Assembly: GCF_003323735.1 (NCBI RefSeq)
Contig: NZ_QOIM01000038.1
Location: forward strand, 372,001-436,000
Length of the DNA stretch: 64,000 nucleotides
Direction of reading: 5' to 3'
Source of the DNA: Streptomyces reniochalinae
Lineage (GTDB): Bacteria > Actinomycetota > Actinomycetes > Streptomycetales > Streptomycetaceae
Shown in pieces: positions 50,337-58,263 of the stretch. A program made the translations under genes and the position numbers. The notes beneath the pieces were generated by a model. The model was not told the DNA's origin and made no database searches. It worked only from the letters and a program-made list of their open reading frames with translations. How positions within the stretch are numbered: the stretch's first letter is position 1; the number at the start of each line of letters is the position of its first letter.

Positions 50337-50587
50337 AGCCGACGCCATTTGGGGTCGCGCGGGGAGGGGGCGTAACGCGCCGCGCACCCCCCCGATGGGG
50401 TGGGAGAGCGCCTGAGCGCGCCGGAACTGACGCACCGACGCCTGCCGGCCCAGGGGCCGCGCGGTGCGGCGGTCCGGCGGTGCGGCGCCGCACCGCGACG
50501 GGCGGAACGGTCCCCGGTGACGGGCGGAACGGCTCCCGGAGCCGCGGAGCGTCCGCTCGCCGTCCGGGCTCCGCGGGGCCTCGGCGG

Positions 50588-50593
50588 TAGCGT
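50588..50593 (+). promoter_or_regulatory. -10 box of the cysteine desulfurase gene (leaderless start)
   Basis: TAGCGT is followed by 6 nt and the GTG at 50600. No ribosome-binding site is present. Confidence 0.42.
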
Positions 50594-50599
50594 ACGCGG

Positions 50600-52039
50600 G
50601 TGCCCTATTTCGATGCCGCTTCCTCGCTCCCGCTCCACCCCGTCGCGCGGCAGGCGCTGCTGGCGTCGCTGGACGAGGGCTGGGCCGACCCCGCGCGGCT
50701 GCACCGTGAGGGGCGTCGGGCCCGGATGCTGCTGGACGCGGCACGGCAGAGCGCCGCGGAGACCGTCGGATGCCGCCCCGACGAGCTCCACTTCACCCCT
50801 TCGGGTACACACGCGCTGCATTCGGGGATCGCGGGCGCGCTCACCGGGCGGCGCCGGACGGGCCGCAGGCTGGTCGTCTCCGCGGTCGAACACTCCGCCG
50901 TCCTGCACGCGGCCGAGGCGCACGAGAGGGGCGGGGGCACCGTCCACCGCGTCGATGTCGACCGCACCGGACGGGTCGACGTACAGGAGTGGGGAGAGGC
51001 GCTCGGTGCGGACTGCGCGCTGGCCTGCCTGCAATCGGCCAACCACGAGGTGGGGACCGTACAGCCGGTGGCCGAGGCGGCCTCCGTGTGCGCGCGGACG
51101 GGGGTGCCGCTGCTGGTGGACGCCGCGCAGTCGCTGCCGTGGGAACCGGTGCCCGGCGACTGGTCGCTGCTGACGGGGAGTGCGCACAAGTGGGGCGGGC
51201 CTCCCGGCGTCGGCCTGCTGGTCGTGCGCAAGGGTGTGCGGTTCGCGCCGGCCGGCCCCGCCGACGAGCGCGAAGCCGGCTGCGCGCCCGGCTTCGAGAA
51301 CATCCCCGCCGTCGTCGCCGCTGCGGCCTCGCTGCGGGCCGTACGCGCCGAAGCGGAGGCCGAGGCCGCCAGGCTGCGCTCGCTCGTGGACCGGATCAGG
51401 GCACGCGTGCCCGCGCTGGTGCCCGACGTGGAGGTGGTCGGCGATCCGCTGCGGCGGCTGCCGCACCTGGTGACCTTCTCCTGCCTGTACGTGGACGGCG
51501 AGGCGCTGCTGCACGCGCTCGACACCGCCGGGTTCTCCGTCTCCTCCGGCTCCTCCTGCACCTCCTCCACCCTGACCCCGAGCCACGTCCTGCGGGCCAT
51601 GGGCGTGCTGTCCGAGGGCAACGTGCGGGTCTCACTGCCCGCGGGGACGAGCGACGAGGAGGTCGAACGGTTCCTCGACGCGCTGCCCGGCGTCGTGGAA
51701 GGGGTACGGGCACAGGTGGGGGCAGGGTCCGGGACGATCGCCTCGGGAGACGACGCCGCGCAGGAGTCCGCGGGGGCCTCCGTCGACACCTCCGCGGACG
51801 GCTCCGTGGACGCCTCGGCGGACGACGAGGTCACCCTCGACGCGCGGGGCAAGCTGTGCCCCCTTCCGGTGATCGAGCTCGCGAAGGCCATCGGCGAGGT
51901 ACCCGCGGGCGGCGTCGTGCGGGTGCTCGCCGACGACGAGGCCGCGCGGCTCGACATCCCGGCCTGGTGCGAGATGACGGGCCACACGTTCGAGGGCGCC
52001 GCGGGGGTCGTTTTCCGGGTGCGGCGGGCCGGGGGCTGA
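50600..52039 (+). CDS. Cysteine desulfurase (IscS/NifS-like) fused to a TusA sulfurtransferase domain
   Basis: Residues 1-370 are a class V PLP enzyme: MPYFDAASSLPLHPVARQAL, HFTPSGTHALHSGI, VVSAVEHSAVLHAAEAHE, LLVDAAQSLPWEPVP, PLP Lys in TGSAHKWGGPPGVG, and catalytic Cys in VSSGSSCTSSTLTPSHVL. After an acidic Ser/Asp/Ala linker, residues about 398-479 are TusA-like, with CPxP in ARGKLCPLPVIELAKAI. Such a fusion can pass the desulfurase persulfide directly to the TusA Cys for tRNA thiolation, molybdopterin or Fe-S use. ErpA and the Fe-S enzyme NadA are encoded within 4 kb. The GTG at 50600 follows a -10 box at 6 nt. Confidence 0.93.
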   Translation: MPYFDAASSLPLHPVARQALLASLDEGWADPARLHREGRRARMLLDAARQSAAETVGCRPDELHFTPSGTHALHSGIAGALTGRRRTGRRLVVSAVEHSAVLHAAEAHERGGGTVHRVDVDRTGRVDVQEWGEALGADCALACLQSANHEVGTVQPVAEAASVCARTGVPLLVDAAQSLPWEPVPGDWSLLTGSAHKWGGPPGVGLLVVRKGVRFAPAGPADEREAGCAPGFENIPAVVAAAASLRAVRAEAEAEAARLRSLVDRIRARVPALVPDVEVVGDPLRRLPHLVTFSCLYVDGEALLHALDTAGFSVSSGSSCTSSTLTPSHVLRAMGVLSEGNVRVSLPAGTSDEEVERFLDALPGVVEGVRAQVGAGSGTIASGDDAAQESAGASVDTSADGSVDASADDEVTLDARGKLCPLPVIELAKAIGEVPAGGVVRVLADDEAARLDIPAWCEMTGHTFEGAAGVVFRVRRAGG

Positions 52040-52121
52040 CGCCGGGGACCCGCGCCGCTGCCCCGCCCCTTCCGGTCTCCACGGGGGACGACCCCACTCC
52101 CCCGGTTGCCGCTTCGCTCTC

Positions 52122-52165
52122 CTCGGGCGCCGGACGGGCCGCAAGCGGTCCGTCCGGCGCCCGAG
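52122..52165. terminator. Bidirectional terminator between convergent genes
   Basis: CTCGGGCGCCGGACGG / CCGTCCGGCGCCCGAG is a perfect 16-bp stem with a 12-nt loop, between the desulfurase stop (52039) and the adenosine kinase stop (52184). Confidence 0.78.
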
Positions 52166-52183
52166 AGCCGGGGCCGGCGGGCC

Positions 52184-53158
52184 TCAGCTCAGGTGGGCCT
52201 CCACCTCGGTGGCGGCGTCGTGGCCGTAGGCCTTGGTGAACCGCTCCATGAAGTGGACGCGCCGCAGCTCGTACTCCTGGGTGCCGACCGTCTCGACGAC
52301 CAGCGTGGCCAGCATGCAGCCGACCTGCGCGGCACGCTCCAGCCCCACGCCCCAGCTGAGCCCGGACAGGAAACCGGCGCGGAAGGCGTCGCCGACGCCC
52401 GTGGGGTCGGCCTTCTCGCGCTCCTCGGCGACGCCGACGACGATGGGCTCCTCGCCCGCACGGTCGATGCGGGCGCCGCGCTTGCCGAGCGTGGTGACGC
52501 GCGTGCCGACCTTCTGGAGAACCTCCTCGTCACTCCATCCGGTCTTGGTCTCGATGAGTTCCTTCTCGTACTCGTTCGAGAAGAGGTAGGTGGCGCCCTC
52601 GGTCAGCTGCCTGATGCCCTCGCCGTCCATGCGGGCGATCTGCTGGGAGTAGTCGGCGGCGAAGGGGATGCCGCGGGTACGGCACTCCTCGGTGTGGCGG
52701 ATCATGCCCTCGGGGTCGTCGGCCCCGATGAGGACGAGGTCGAGGCGGCCCGCACGGTCGGCGACGTGCTGGAGCTCGATGTGCCGGGCCTCGCTCATGG
52801 CACCGGTGTAGAACGAGCCGATCTGGTTGTTGTCCGCGTCCGTGGTGCAGACGAACCGTGCCGTGTGCGCGACCTCGGAGATGCGGACGGAGTCGGTGTC
52901 CACGCCGTGGCGTTCGAGCCAGACGCGGTACTCGTCGAAGTCCTCCCCCGCCGCGCCGACAAGGACTGGGCGGGCCCCCAGCTGGCCCATGCCGAACGCG
53001 ATGTTGGCGCCGACACCGCCCCGGCGGATCTCCAGGCGGTCGACGAGGAAGGAGAGCGAGACCGTGTGCAACTGGTCGGCGACCAGTTGGTCGGAGAAGC
53101 GCCCCGGGAAGGTCATCAGGTGGTCGTTTGCGATGGAGCCGCAGACTGCGATACGCAC
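52184..53158 (-). CDS. adoK: Adenosine kinase (PfkB family, mycobacterial AdoK type)
   Basis: The 324-residue PfkB-fold protein is close to M. tuberculosis AdoK (Rv2202c) as I remember it. It begins IAVCGSIANDHLMTFPGRFS, then GGVGANIAFGMGQLGARPVL, HTARFVCTTDADNNQIGSFY, GAMSEARHIEL and the catalytic DPTGVGDAFRAGFLSGLSWG. It phosphorylates adenosine to AMP, removing a product of the SAM cycle, and such proteins are often annotated only as carbohydrate kinases. The GTG at 53158 begins the homology; AGGAG lies 11 nt upstream. In mycobacteria the gene also sits beside ctaC. Confidence 0.87.
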   Translation of the reverse strand: MRIAVCGSIANDHLMTFPGRFSDQLVADQLHTVSLSFLVDRLEIRRGGVGANIAFGMGQLGARPVLVGAAGEDFDEYRVWLERHGVDTDSVRISEVAHTARFVCTTDADNNQIGSFYTGAMSEARHIELQHVADRAGRLDLVLIGADDPEGMIRHTEECRTRGIPFAADYSQQIARMDGEGIRQLTEGATYLFSNEYEKELIETKTGWSDEEVLQKVGTRVTTLGKRGARIDRAGEEPIVVGVAEEREKADPTGVGDAFRAGFLSGLSWGVGLERAAQVGCMLATLVVETVGTQEYELRRVHFMERFTKAYGHDAATEVEAHLS

Positions 53159-53496
53159 GACGAATTCTGCTCCTGAGAGACATCGGGTACCCCCGTACGC
53201 CCAGCGCACGAGGGAAAGGCGCCAGTAACGCTACCCGCTAGGGTCGCCGAGTCGAACAGGACACAATCACCTCATAGCACGGCTTTCCCGGCAGACCGGC
53301 CGACTCGACGGCGCGCACGGCACGACCGCGCGCCCGCCCCACCGCCACCCGGGCGGCACCGCCCAGGATCCGCGATCATCGGCAGTACGGCACGGTGGTG
53401 GAACCGTCCACTCATCCATCCCGTCCCACTCATGTCCCCCGCATGAGGGGACCGCCTGATAGGAAGCTCAGGAACGCGGAGCCAAAGGAGTTTTCG

Positions 53497-54912
53497 GTGA
53501 GTACAGACCAGTCCCCCCAGAAAGAGGACCGGCCGACACCCCGGAGCAGGCGACGGCAGCTGGCGGTCGTCTCCGTGGCAGCCGCTGTCCTGGTGGCCGG
53601 CGGGGGCGGTGCGTACTGGGCATCCACCGCCTCATCCGACAACGCGGACGGCTCGGACAGCGCCGCGCCCGCCGGGAGCCCCCCGAAACTGGCGCTGGAC
53701 GGCACCGCCGCCTCCGCGCACGACGACGAGGGCATCGCCCCCGGCGAGCCGATGGGCCCGCGCGGCTACCGCGCCGACGGCGAGCTGCCCGGCGGCCCCG
53801 ACTCCGCCGCCGTCCGCCGGACGGGCCACGAGGTGCACAAGGACCAGGTGACGAAGCTGGCCGAGGCGCTGGAGATCAAGGGCGGCGTCGAGGCCGACGA
53901 CGGCCGCTGGCGGGCGGGCGGCAAGCAGCAGGGCAAGGGCCCCAGGCTGACCGTCGACCGCGGCGAGGACGGCGGCGCGTGGACGTACCAGAACGGCGAC
54001 ACCGTGCCGCTGGACGCCGACGCCTCCCCCGAGGCCGACCCCGCGCCCGACGGGAAGCCGCTCTCCCCCAAGGAGGCCGAGGAGGCCGTGAAGCCGGCGC
54101 TGCGCGCCCTCGGGCTCCAGGACGCCGGACTGAAGGCCGGTTCACCCGTGGGCGGCACCCGCACGGTGACCGCCTCCCCGAAGGTGGACGGCCTGCCGAC
54201 GCACGGCTGGGACAGCACCTTCGTGGTGGACGACGACGGTGCCGTCACCCGCGCCCAGGGCAGCTGGAACACGACCCGGAAGGGCGAGACCTACCCCGTC
54301 ATGAGCGCCACCGCGACGCTCGACCAGCTGAACAAGGCAAGCCAGTCGCGGGGCGGCCACGGCGCCGGGGCCGGGAAGAAGGACGAGCCGACCGCCGTGG
54401 GCGACGCCACCTTCGGCCTGTCGCTGGAGCGCTCGCACGGCGAGCCGCTGCTCGTTCCGGCCTGGATCTACGAGGTGAAGCGGCCCGGCGGCGGCGACAT
54501 GGAGGTCACCCACCCGGCGCTCGACCCCAAGTACCTCAAGCCCGCCAAGACCTCGTCGGGGCACCAGCCCTCGCAGCCGGGCAAGGACCCCTCGAAGCCG
54601 GGCAAGGACGAGGGCGAGGGCGACCTGGGCACGGGCGCGGGCAAGGGATCGGCGCAGGCCGTCGAGTCGTACTCGGCCGACGGGCGCACCCTGAAGCTGC
54701 GCTTCTGGGGCGGGGTGTGCGACACCTACAAGGCGACGGCCGACGAGTCCGCGTCCTCGGTGAAGGTCAAGATCGACGCCAAGCCGAAGAAGAAGGACCG
54801 GGTCTGCGTGAAGATCGCCAAGCGGCAGACGGCCGAGGTGGAGCTCGACAAGAAGCTGGGCGACCGCAAGGTCGTCGACGCGCGGGACGGCGAGAAGCTG
54901 CCGCGCAAGTGA
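53497..54912 (+). CDS. Membrane-anchored extracellular protein of unknown function
   Basis: The protein has 471 residues from a GTG at 53497, seven nt after AAGGAG. A short basic N-terminus (PRSRRRQ) is followed by one hydrophobic segment, LAVVSVAAAVLVAGGGGAYW (about 25-45); the rest is outside the membrane. The exterior part is charged and low in complexity at first. It then has a repeated beta-rich pattern (TVTASPKVDGLPTHGWDSTF, FVVDDDGAVTRAQGSW) and a Pro/Gly/Lys linker (QPSQPGKDPSKPGKDEGEG). The end contains two Cys (GGVCDTY, DRVCVKIA) that could pair. No domain is recognised. The 338-bp gap before it (53159-53496) holds only the two divergent promoters, with no clear motif. Confidence 0.78.
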   Translation: MSTDQSPQKEDRPTPRSRRRQLAVVSVAAAVLVAGGGGAYWASTASSDNADGSDSAAPAGSPPKLALDGTAASAHDDEGIAPGEPMGPRGYRADGELPGGPDSAAVRRTGHEVHKDQVTKLAEALEIKGGVEADDGRWRAGGKQQGKGPRLTVDRGEDGGAWTYQNGDTVPLDADASPEADPAPDGKPLSPKEAEEAVKPALRALGLQDAGLKAGSPVGGTRTVTASPKVDGLPTHGWDSTFVVDDDGAVTRAQGSWNTTRKGETYPVMSATATLDQLNKASQSRGGHGAGAGKKDEPTAVGDATFGLSLERSHGEPLLVPAWIYEVKRPGGGDMEVTHPALDPKYLKPAKTSSGHQPSQPGKDPSKPGKDEGEGDLGTGAGKGSAQAVESYSADGRTLKLRFWGGVCDTYKATADESASSVKVKIDAKPKKKDRVCVKIAKRQTAEVELDKKLGDRKVVDARDGEKLPRK

Positions 54913-54936
54913 GCGGCGGCGGCCGCCCGTGAACCG

Positions 54937-54980
54937 ACAAGGGCGGCGGACTCCTGGTGGGGGGAGTCCGCCGCCCTTGT
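54937..54980. terminator. Strong bidirectional terminator
   Basis: ACAAGGGCGGCGGACTCC / GGAGTCCGCCGCCCTTGT is a perfect 18-bp inverted repeat with an 8-nt loop. It lies between the convergent secreted-protein and erpA genes, with short T or A runs at its ends. Confidence 0.88.
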
Positions 54981-55020
54981 CATGTCCGGTGCGGCCGCAC
55001 GAGCGATACGGCCGACGGGA

Positions 55021-55374
55021 TCAGTTGAACGAGTCGCCGCAGGCGCAGGAGCCCGTGGCGTTCGGGTTGTCGATGGTGAAGCCCTGCTTCTCGATGGTGT
55101 CCACGAAGTCGATGGAGGCGCCGCCGAGGTAGGGGGCGCTCATCCGGTCGGTCACGACCTTGACGCCGTCGAAGTCCTTGACCACGTCGCCGTCGAGCGA
55201 GCGCTCGTCGAAGAAGAGCTGGTACCGCAGGCCCGAGCAGCCACCCGGCTGGACGGCGACGCGCAACGCCAAGTCGTCGCGGCCCTCCTGCTCCAGCAGG
55301 CTCTTGACCTTCGCGGCGGCGGCGTCGGACAGGATGATGCCCTCGCTTACAGCGGTCTCGTCCGAAACGGACAT
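55021..55374 (-). CDS. erpA: A-type iron-sulfur carrier (ErpA/IscA)
   Basis: The 117-residue protein has the three A-type cysteines: GGCSGLRYQLFFDE near residue 46 and GSCACGDSF at the C-terminus (CxC). These carriers deliver [4Fe-4S] or [2Fe-2S] clusters to apo-enzymes. The ATG at 55374 follows GGGAGAGAAG. NadA, a [4Fe-4S] enzyme, is transcribed divergently from the same gap. Confidence 0.95.
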   Translation of the reverse strand: MSVSDETAVSEGIILSDAAAAKVKSLLEQEGRDDLALRVAVQPGGCSGLRYQLFFDERSLDGDVVKDFDGVKVVTDRMSAPYLGGASIDFVDTIEKQGFTIDNPNATGSCACGDSFN

Positions 55375-55523
55375 CTGCTTCTCTCCCGGGTTGTACGGAC
55401 TGCTCTCTTACCGTCGGCTCAACCGACGGCATCCCGGATTCATTCCAGGAGTGGTCACTTCATGCTCGCACACCGCCGAAGCGATCGGGAATGCGTCACA
55501 TCGACGCGATCGGCATCGTCAAA

Positions 55524-55556
55524 GTGACGTGAAGCGGCTATGATAGATAACGTCAC
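55524..55556. promoter_or_regulatory. Inverted repeat overlapping the nadA promoter
   Basis: GTGACGT and ACGTCAC form a perfect 7-bp inverted repeat spaced by 19 nt. TGACGT could serve as -35 and TAACGT as -10 with a 17-nt spacer, so a protein bound here would block nadA. The site lies about 75 bp before the nadA GTG. Candidates are the NAD-metabolism repressors (NrtR, NiaR, NadQ types), but none of their motifs is a clear match. Confidence 0.42.
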
Positions 55557-55630
55557 ATAGACGAGAAGCCTGTCCGTCCCGGCTTCCCCGTGGCACCAGA
55601 CGACACTGAACGACAGAAAGGGCAGGTCCT

Positions 55631-56818
55631 GTGAGTGCCGCCCAGCCGCTGGACGTACAGCCGACCCCGCTCGCGCTGCTGCTGCTCGGCCGCGAGGCCG
55701 ACCCCACGAGCGAGCGCGGAGTCGAGTGCCCCGGCGGCCTCCCCGCCCCCTCGGACCCCGACCTCGTCGCACGAGCCCGCGCCGCCAAGGAGAAACTCGG
55801 CGACCGGGTCTTCGTCCTCGGCCACCACTACCAGCGCGACGAGGTCATCGCGTTCGCCGACGTGACCGGCGACTCCTTCAAACTCGCCCGGGACGCGGCA
55901 GCCCGCCCCGAGGCCGAGTACATCGTCTTCTGCGGCGTGCACTTCATGGCCGAGTCCGCCGACATCCTCACCCACGCCACCCAGCAGGTCGTCCTGCCCG
56001 ACCTGGCCGCCGGCTGCTCCATGGCCGACATGGCCAGCGCCGAGCAGGTCGCCGAGTGCTGGGACGTCCTGACCGACGCCGGCGTCGCCGAGACGACCGT
56101 GCCCGTCTCCTACATGAACTCCTCCGCCGACATCAAAGCCTTCACCGGCCGGCACGGCGGCACCATCTGCACCTCCTCCAACGCCAAGCGCGCCCTGGAG
56201 TGGGCCCTCCAGAAGGGCGAGAAGGTCCTCTTCCTCCCCGACCAGCACCTGGGCCGCAACACCGCCGTCCGCGACCTGGGCATGTCGCTCGACGACTGCG
56301 TCGTCTACAACCCGCACAAACCGAACGGCGGCCTGAGCGCCGAGCAGATCCGCGACGCGACGATGATCCTGTGGCGCGGCCACTGCTCCGTGCACGGCCG
56401 CTTCTCGCTCGACTCCGTCGACGAGGTCCGCGCGCGCATACCGGGCGTCAACGTCCTGGTGCACCCCGAGTGCAAGCACGAGGTCGTCGCCGCGGCCGAC
56501 CAGGTGGGCTCCACCGAGCACATCATCCGGGCCCTGGAGGACGCGCCCCCCGGCTCCAAGTGGGCCATCGGCACGGAGCTCAACCTCGTCCGCCGGCTGG
56601 CCAACCGCTTCGCCGCCGAGTCCGAGGGCGGCAAGGAGATCGTCTTCCTCGACCGCACCGTCTGCTTCTGCTCCACGATGAACCGCATCGACCTCCCCCA
56701 CCTCGTCTGGGCGCTCGAATCGCTGGCCGACGGCACCGTCGTCAACCGCATCGAGGTCGACGCCGAGACCCAGAAGTACGCCCAACTCGCCCTGGAGCGG
56801 ATGCTCGCCCTGCCGTAA
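55631..56818 (+). CDS. nadA: Quinolinate synthase A
   Basis: It condenses iminoaspartate with dihydroxyacetone phosphate to quinolinate for de novo NAD. The 395-residue protein has FVLGHHYQRDEVIAFADVTG, VFCGVHFMAESADIL, DLAAGCSMADMA (cluster Cys), VSYMNSSADIKAFTG, CTSSNA, FLPDQHLGRNTA, VHPECKHEVV (cluster Cys) and LDRTVCFCSTMNRIDL (cluster Cys). No nadB or nadC follows, which is unusual for the pathway. The GTG start is at 55631. Confidence 0.96.
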   Translation: MSAAQPLDVQPTPLALLLLGREADPTSERGVECPGGLPAPSDPDLVARARAAKEKLGDRVFVLGHHYQRDEVIAFADVTGDSFKLARDAAARPEAEYIVFCGVHFMAESADILTHATQQVVLPDLAAGCSMADMASAEQVAECWDVLTDAGVAETTVPVSYMNSSADIKAFTGRHGGTICTSSNAKRALEWALQKGEKVLFLPDQHLGRNTAVRDLGMSLDDCVVYNPHKPNGGLSAEQIRDATMILWRGHCSVHGRFSLDSVDEVRARIPGVNVLVHPECKHEVVAAADQVGSTEHIIRALEDAPPGSKWAIGTELNLVRRLANRFAAESEGGKEIVFLDRTVCFCSTMNRIDLPHLVWALESLADGTVVNRIEVDAETQKYAQLALERMLALP

Positions 56819-56828
56819 TCTGCGGCGG

Positions 56829-57722
56829 ATGCTGCTGCGACCCGTCAGGGACACCGAAGAAGACGCCGAAACCGTGCGGAAACTCGCCGAAGCGGCCTTC
56901 GGGGCGTCGCACGCGCTCAAAGGCGAAGCCCCTGAGGAGTCGGTGCCCGACGACCGGGCGGCCGCGCGCGCGGCCCGCGGCCGCGAGAAGATCCGGCACC
57001 TGGCCCGGCACGACCCCGCCGGCAACTGGATCGCCGAAGACGAGAGCGGGCAGGCAGTCGGCGCCGCCCAGTCCTCCGTCCGCGAAGGCACCTGGGGGCT
57101 CGGCCTCCTCGTCGTCGCGCCCGGCGCCCAGGGAAAGGGCGTCGGGCGCGCGCTGCTCCAGCGCACGCTGGAGTACGGGCGCGGGTGTCTGCGCGGCATC
57201 ATCTGCTGCTCGCGGCACCCGGCCGCCGCGCGGGTGTACCGGCAGGCCGGGTTCGAGCTGCACCCGACCATCCGGATGCGCGGCGTCGTCGACCGCGACC
57301 GGCTCGGCCCCGTCGACGGCCCCGCGGTCGAGGGGACGCCACGCGACCAGGACCTGCTCGACTCCGTCGACCGGCGCCTGCGCGGCGGCGCCCACGGCCC
57401 CGACCACGCCTACCTGATGCGCCATCACCGGCTCGTCGTCGCGGACGACCTCGCCGGAAGCGGCTACTGCTACATCAACGCCGAGGGCAAGGTCGCCCTG
57501 CTGGCGGCGACGTCGCGGCGGCTGGCGTCGCGCGTCCTGCGGGCGGCCCTCCTCGGGGGCGAGGAGGGCCGGGTGGTGGAGGTGCACGATGTGACCGCTG
57601 AACAGCAGTGGGCTGTTGATGTGGGCCTTGCGGCGGGGTTGGAGTTGCGGTCCGAGGGGTTCGTCTGCTTTCGCGGCATGCGGCCGCCCACCCCTTACAT
57701 CCCTTCCGGGGCCTTCCTGTAA
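56829..57722 (+). CDS. GNAT-family N-acetyltransferase
   Basis: The 297-residue protein has a GNAT domain in the first 150 residues: RPVRDTEEDAETVRKLAEAA, then the acetyl-CoA-binding motif LLVVAPGAQGKGVGRALLQR and HPAAARVYRQAGFELHPTIR. The C-terminal 140 residues (RHHRLVVADDLAGSGYCYIN, VHDVTAEQQWAVDVGLAAGL) look like a second, degenerate GNAT repeat. It starts 10 nt after nadA and is probably co-transcribed with it. Its substrate is unknown. Confidence 0.85.
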   Translation: MLLRPVRDTEEDAETVRKLAEAAFGASHALKGEAPEESVPDDRAAARAARGREKIRHLARHDPAGNWIAEDESGQAVGAAQSSVREGTWGLGLLVVAPGAQGKGVGRALLQRTLEYGRGCLRGIICCSRHPAAARVYRQAGFELHPTIRMRGVVDRDRLGPVDGPAVEGTPRDQDLLDSVDRRLRGGAHGPDHAYLMRHHRLVVADDLAGSGYCYINAEGKVALLAATSRRLASRVLRAALLGGEEGRVVEVHDVTAEQQWAVDVGLAAGLELRSEGFVCFRGMRPPTPYIPSGAFL

Positions 57723-58216
57723 CCCCCACACCTGGGGCGGGCCCCCCAGAGCCTCCCCTTTCCAGTGGGGCCACCCACCCCCGAGGTGGCCGATCTCTGT
57801 TTGGGGGGCTCCTCCCCCAGACTCCGTCCGGGGGGACCCCCACCCCAGACCCCCGGCCCTTCGCCGGGGAGGCTTTGGGGCGGCGCTGCCCCCCAAAGGC
57901 TCCCCGCTAGGGGGCTCCGGCCCCCCTAGGAACCCCCGCCAAGGGGCTCCGCCCCCTGGACCCCCACATCAGACAGAACCGCAGTACGCATGCGCTGGGC
58001 CATCTCTCACTCAAGAGGGAGCCGGCTCTCCCCCAGGGGGCTCCTAGGGGGGGGCGGAGCCCCCCGTAGCGGGGGCAGTTGGGGGGCGGAGCCGCCCCAA
58101 CGCCCGGCCGGCGAGGCCAAGGGGGTCTGGGGGCGGAGCCCCCACCACGGCCGAGGGCACCTCAGAGAAAGAAGGGGAAGACCATGGGGGGCCAGGGGCG
58201 CAGCCCCGAGAGGGGG
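57723..58216. repeat. Cluster of palindromic repeats, non-coding
   Basis: About 500 bp between convergent genes contains at least five copies of a G-run/CTCCG/C-run palindrome in both orientations: GGGGCTCCGCCCCC near 57945, GGGGGCTCCGGCCCCCC near 57909, GGGGGGCGGAGCCCCCC near 58050, GGGGGCGGAGCCGCCCC near 58083 and GGGGGCGGAGCCCCC near 58129. Each can form a hairpin. Reading frames here change composition at once and are not credible genes. Confidence 0.8.
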
Positions 58217-58261
58217 GACCGGGGCCCGGCAGGACCCCCCACGGGTGGCCGGGCCCCGGTC
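58217..58261. terminator. Terminator of the RND transporter gene
   Basis: GACCGGGGCCCGG / CCGGGCCCCGGTC is a perfect 13-bp stem with a 19-nt loop, directly after the RND stop codon at 58264. Confidence 0.7.
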
Positions 58262-58263
58262 GC

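Noticed and set aside
49214-51586. 790-codon frame including ctaC
   Set aside because: The part above 50224 is antisense to the IscS-TusA gene. The ctaC N-terminus is fixed by the SPNGSD start and the lipobox.
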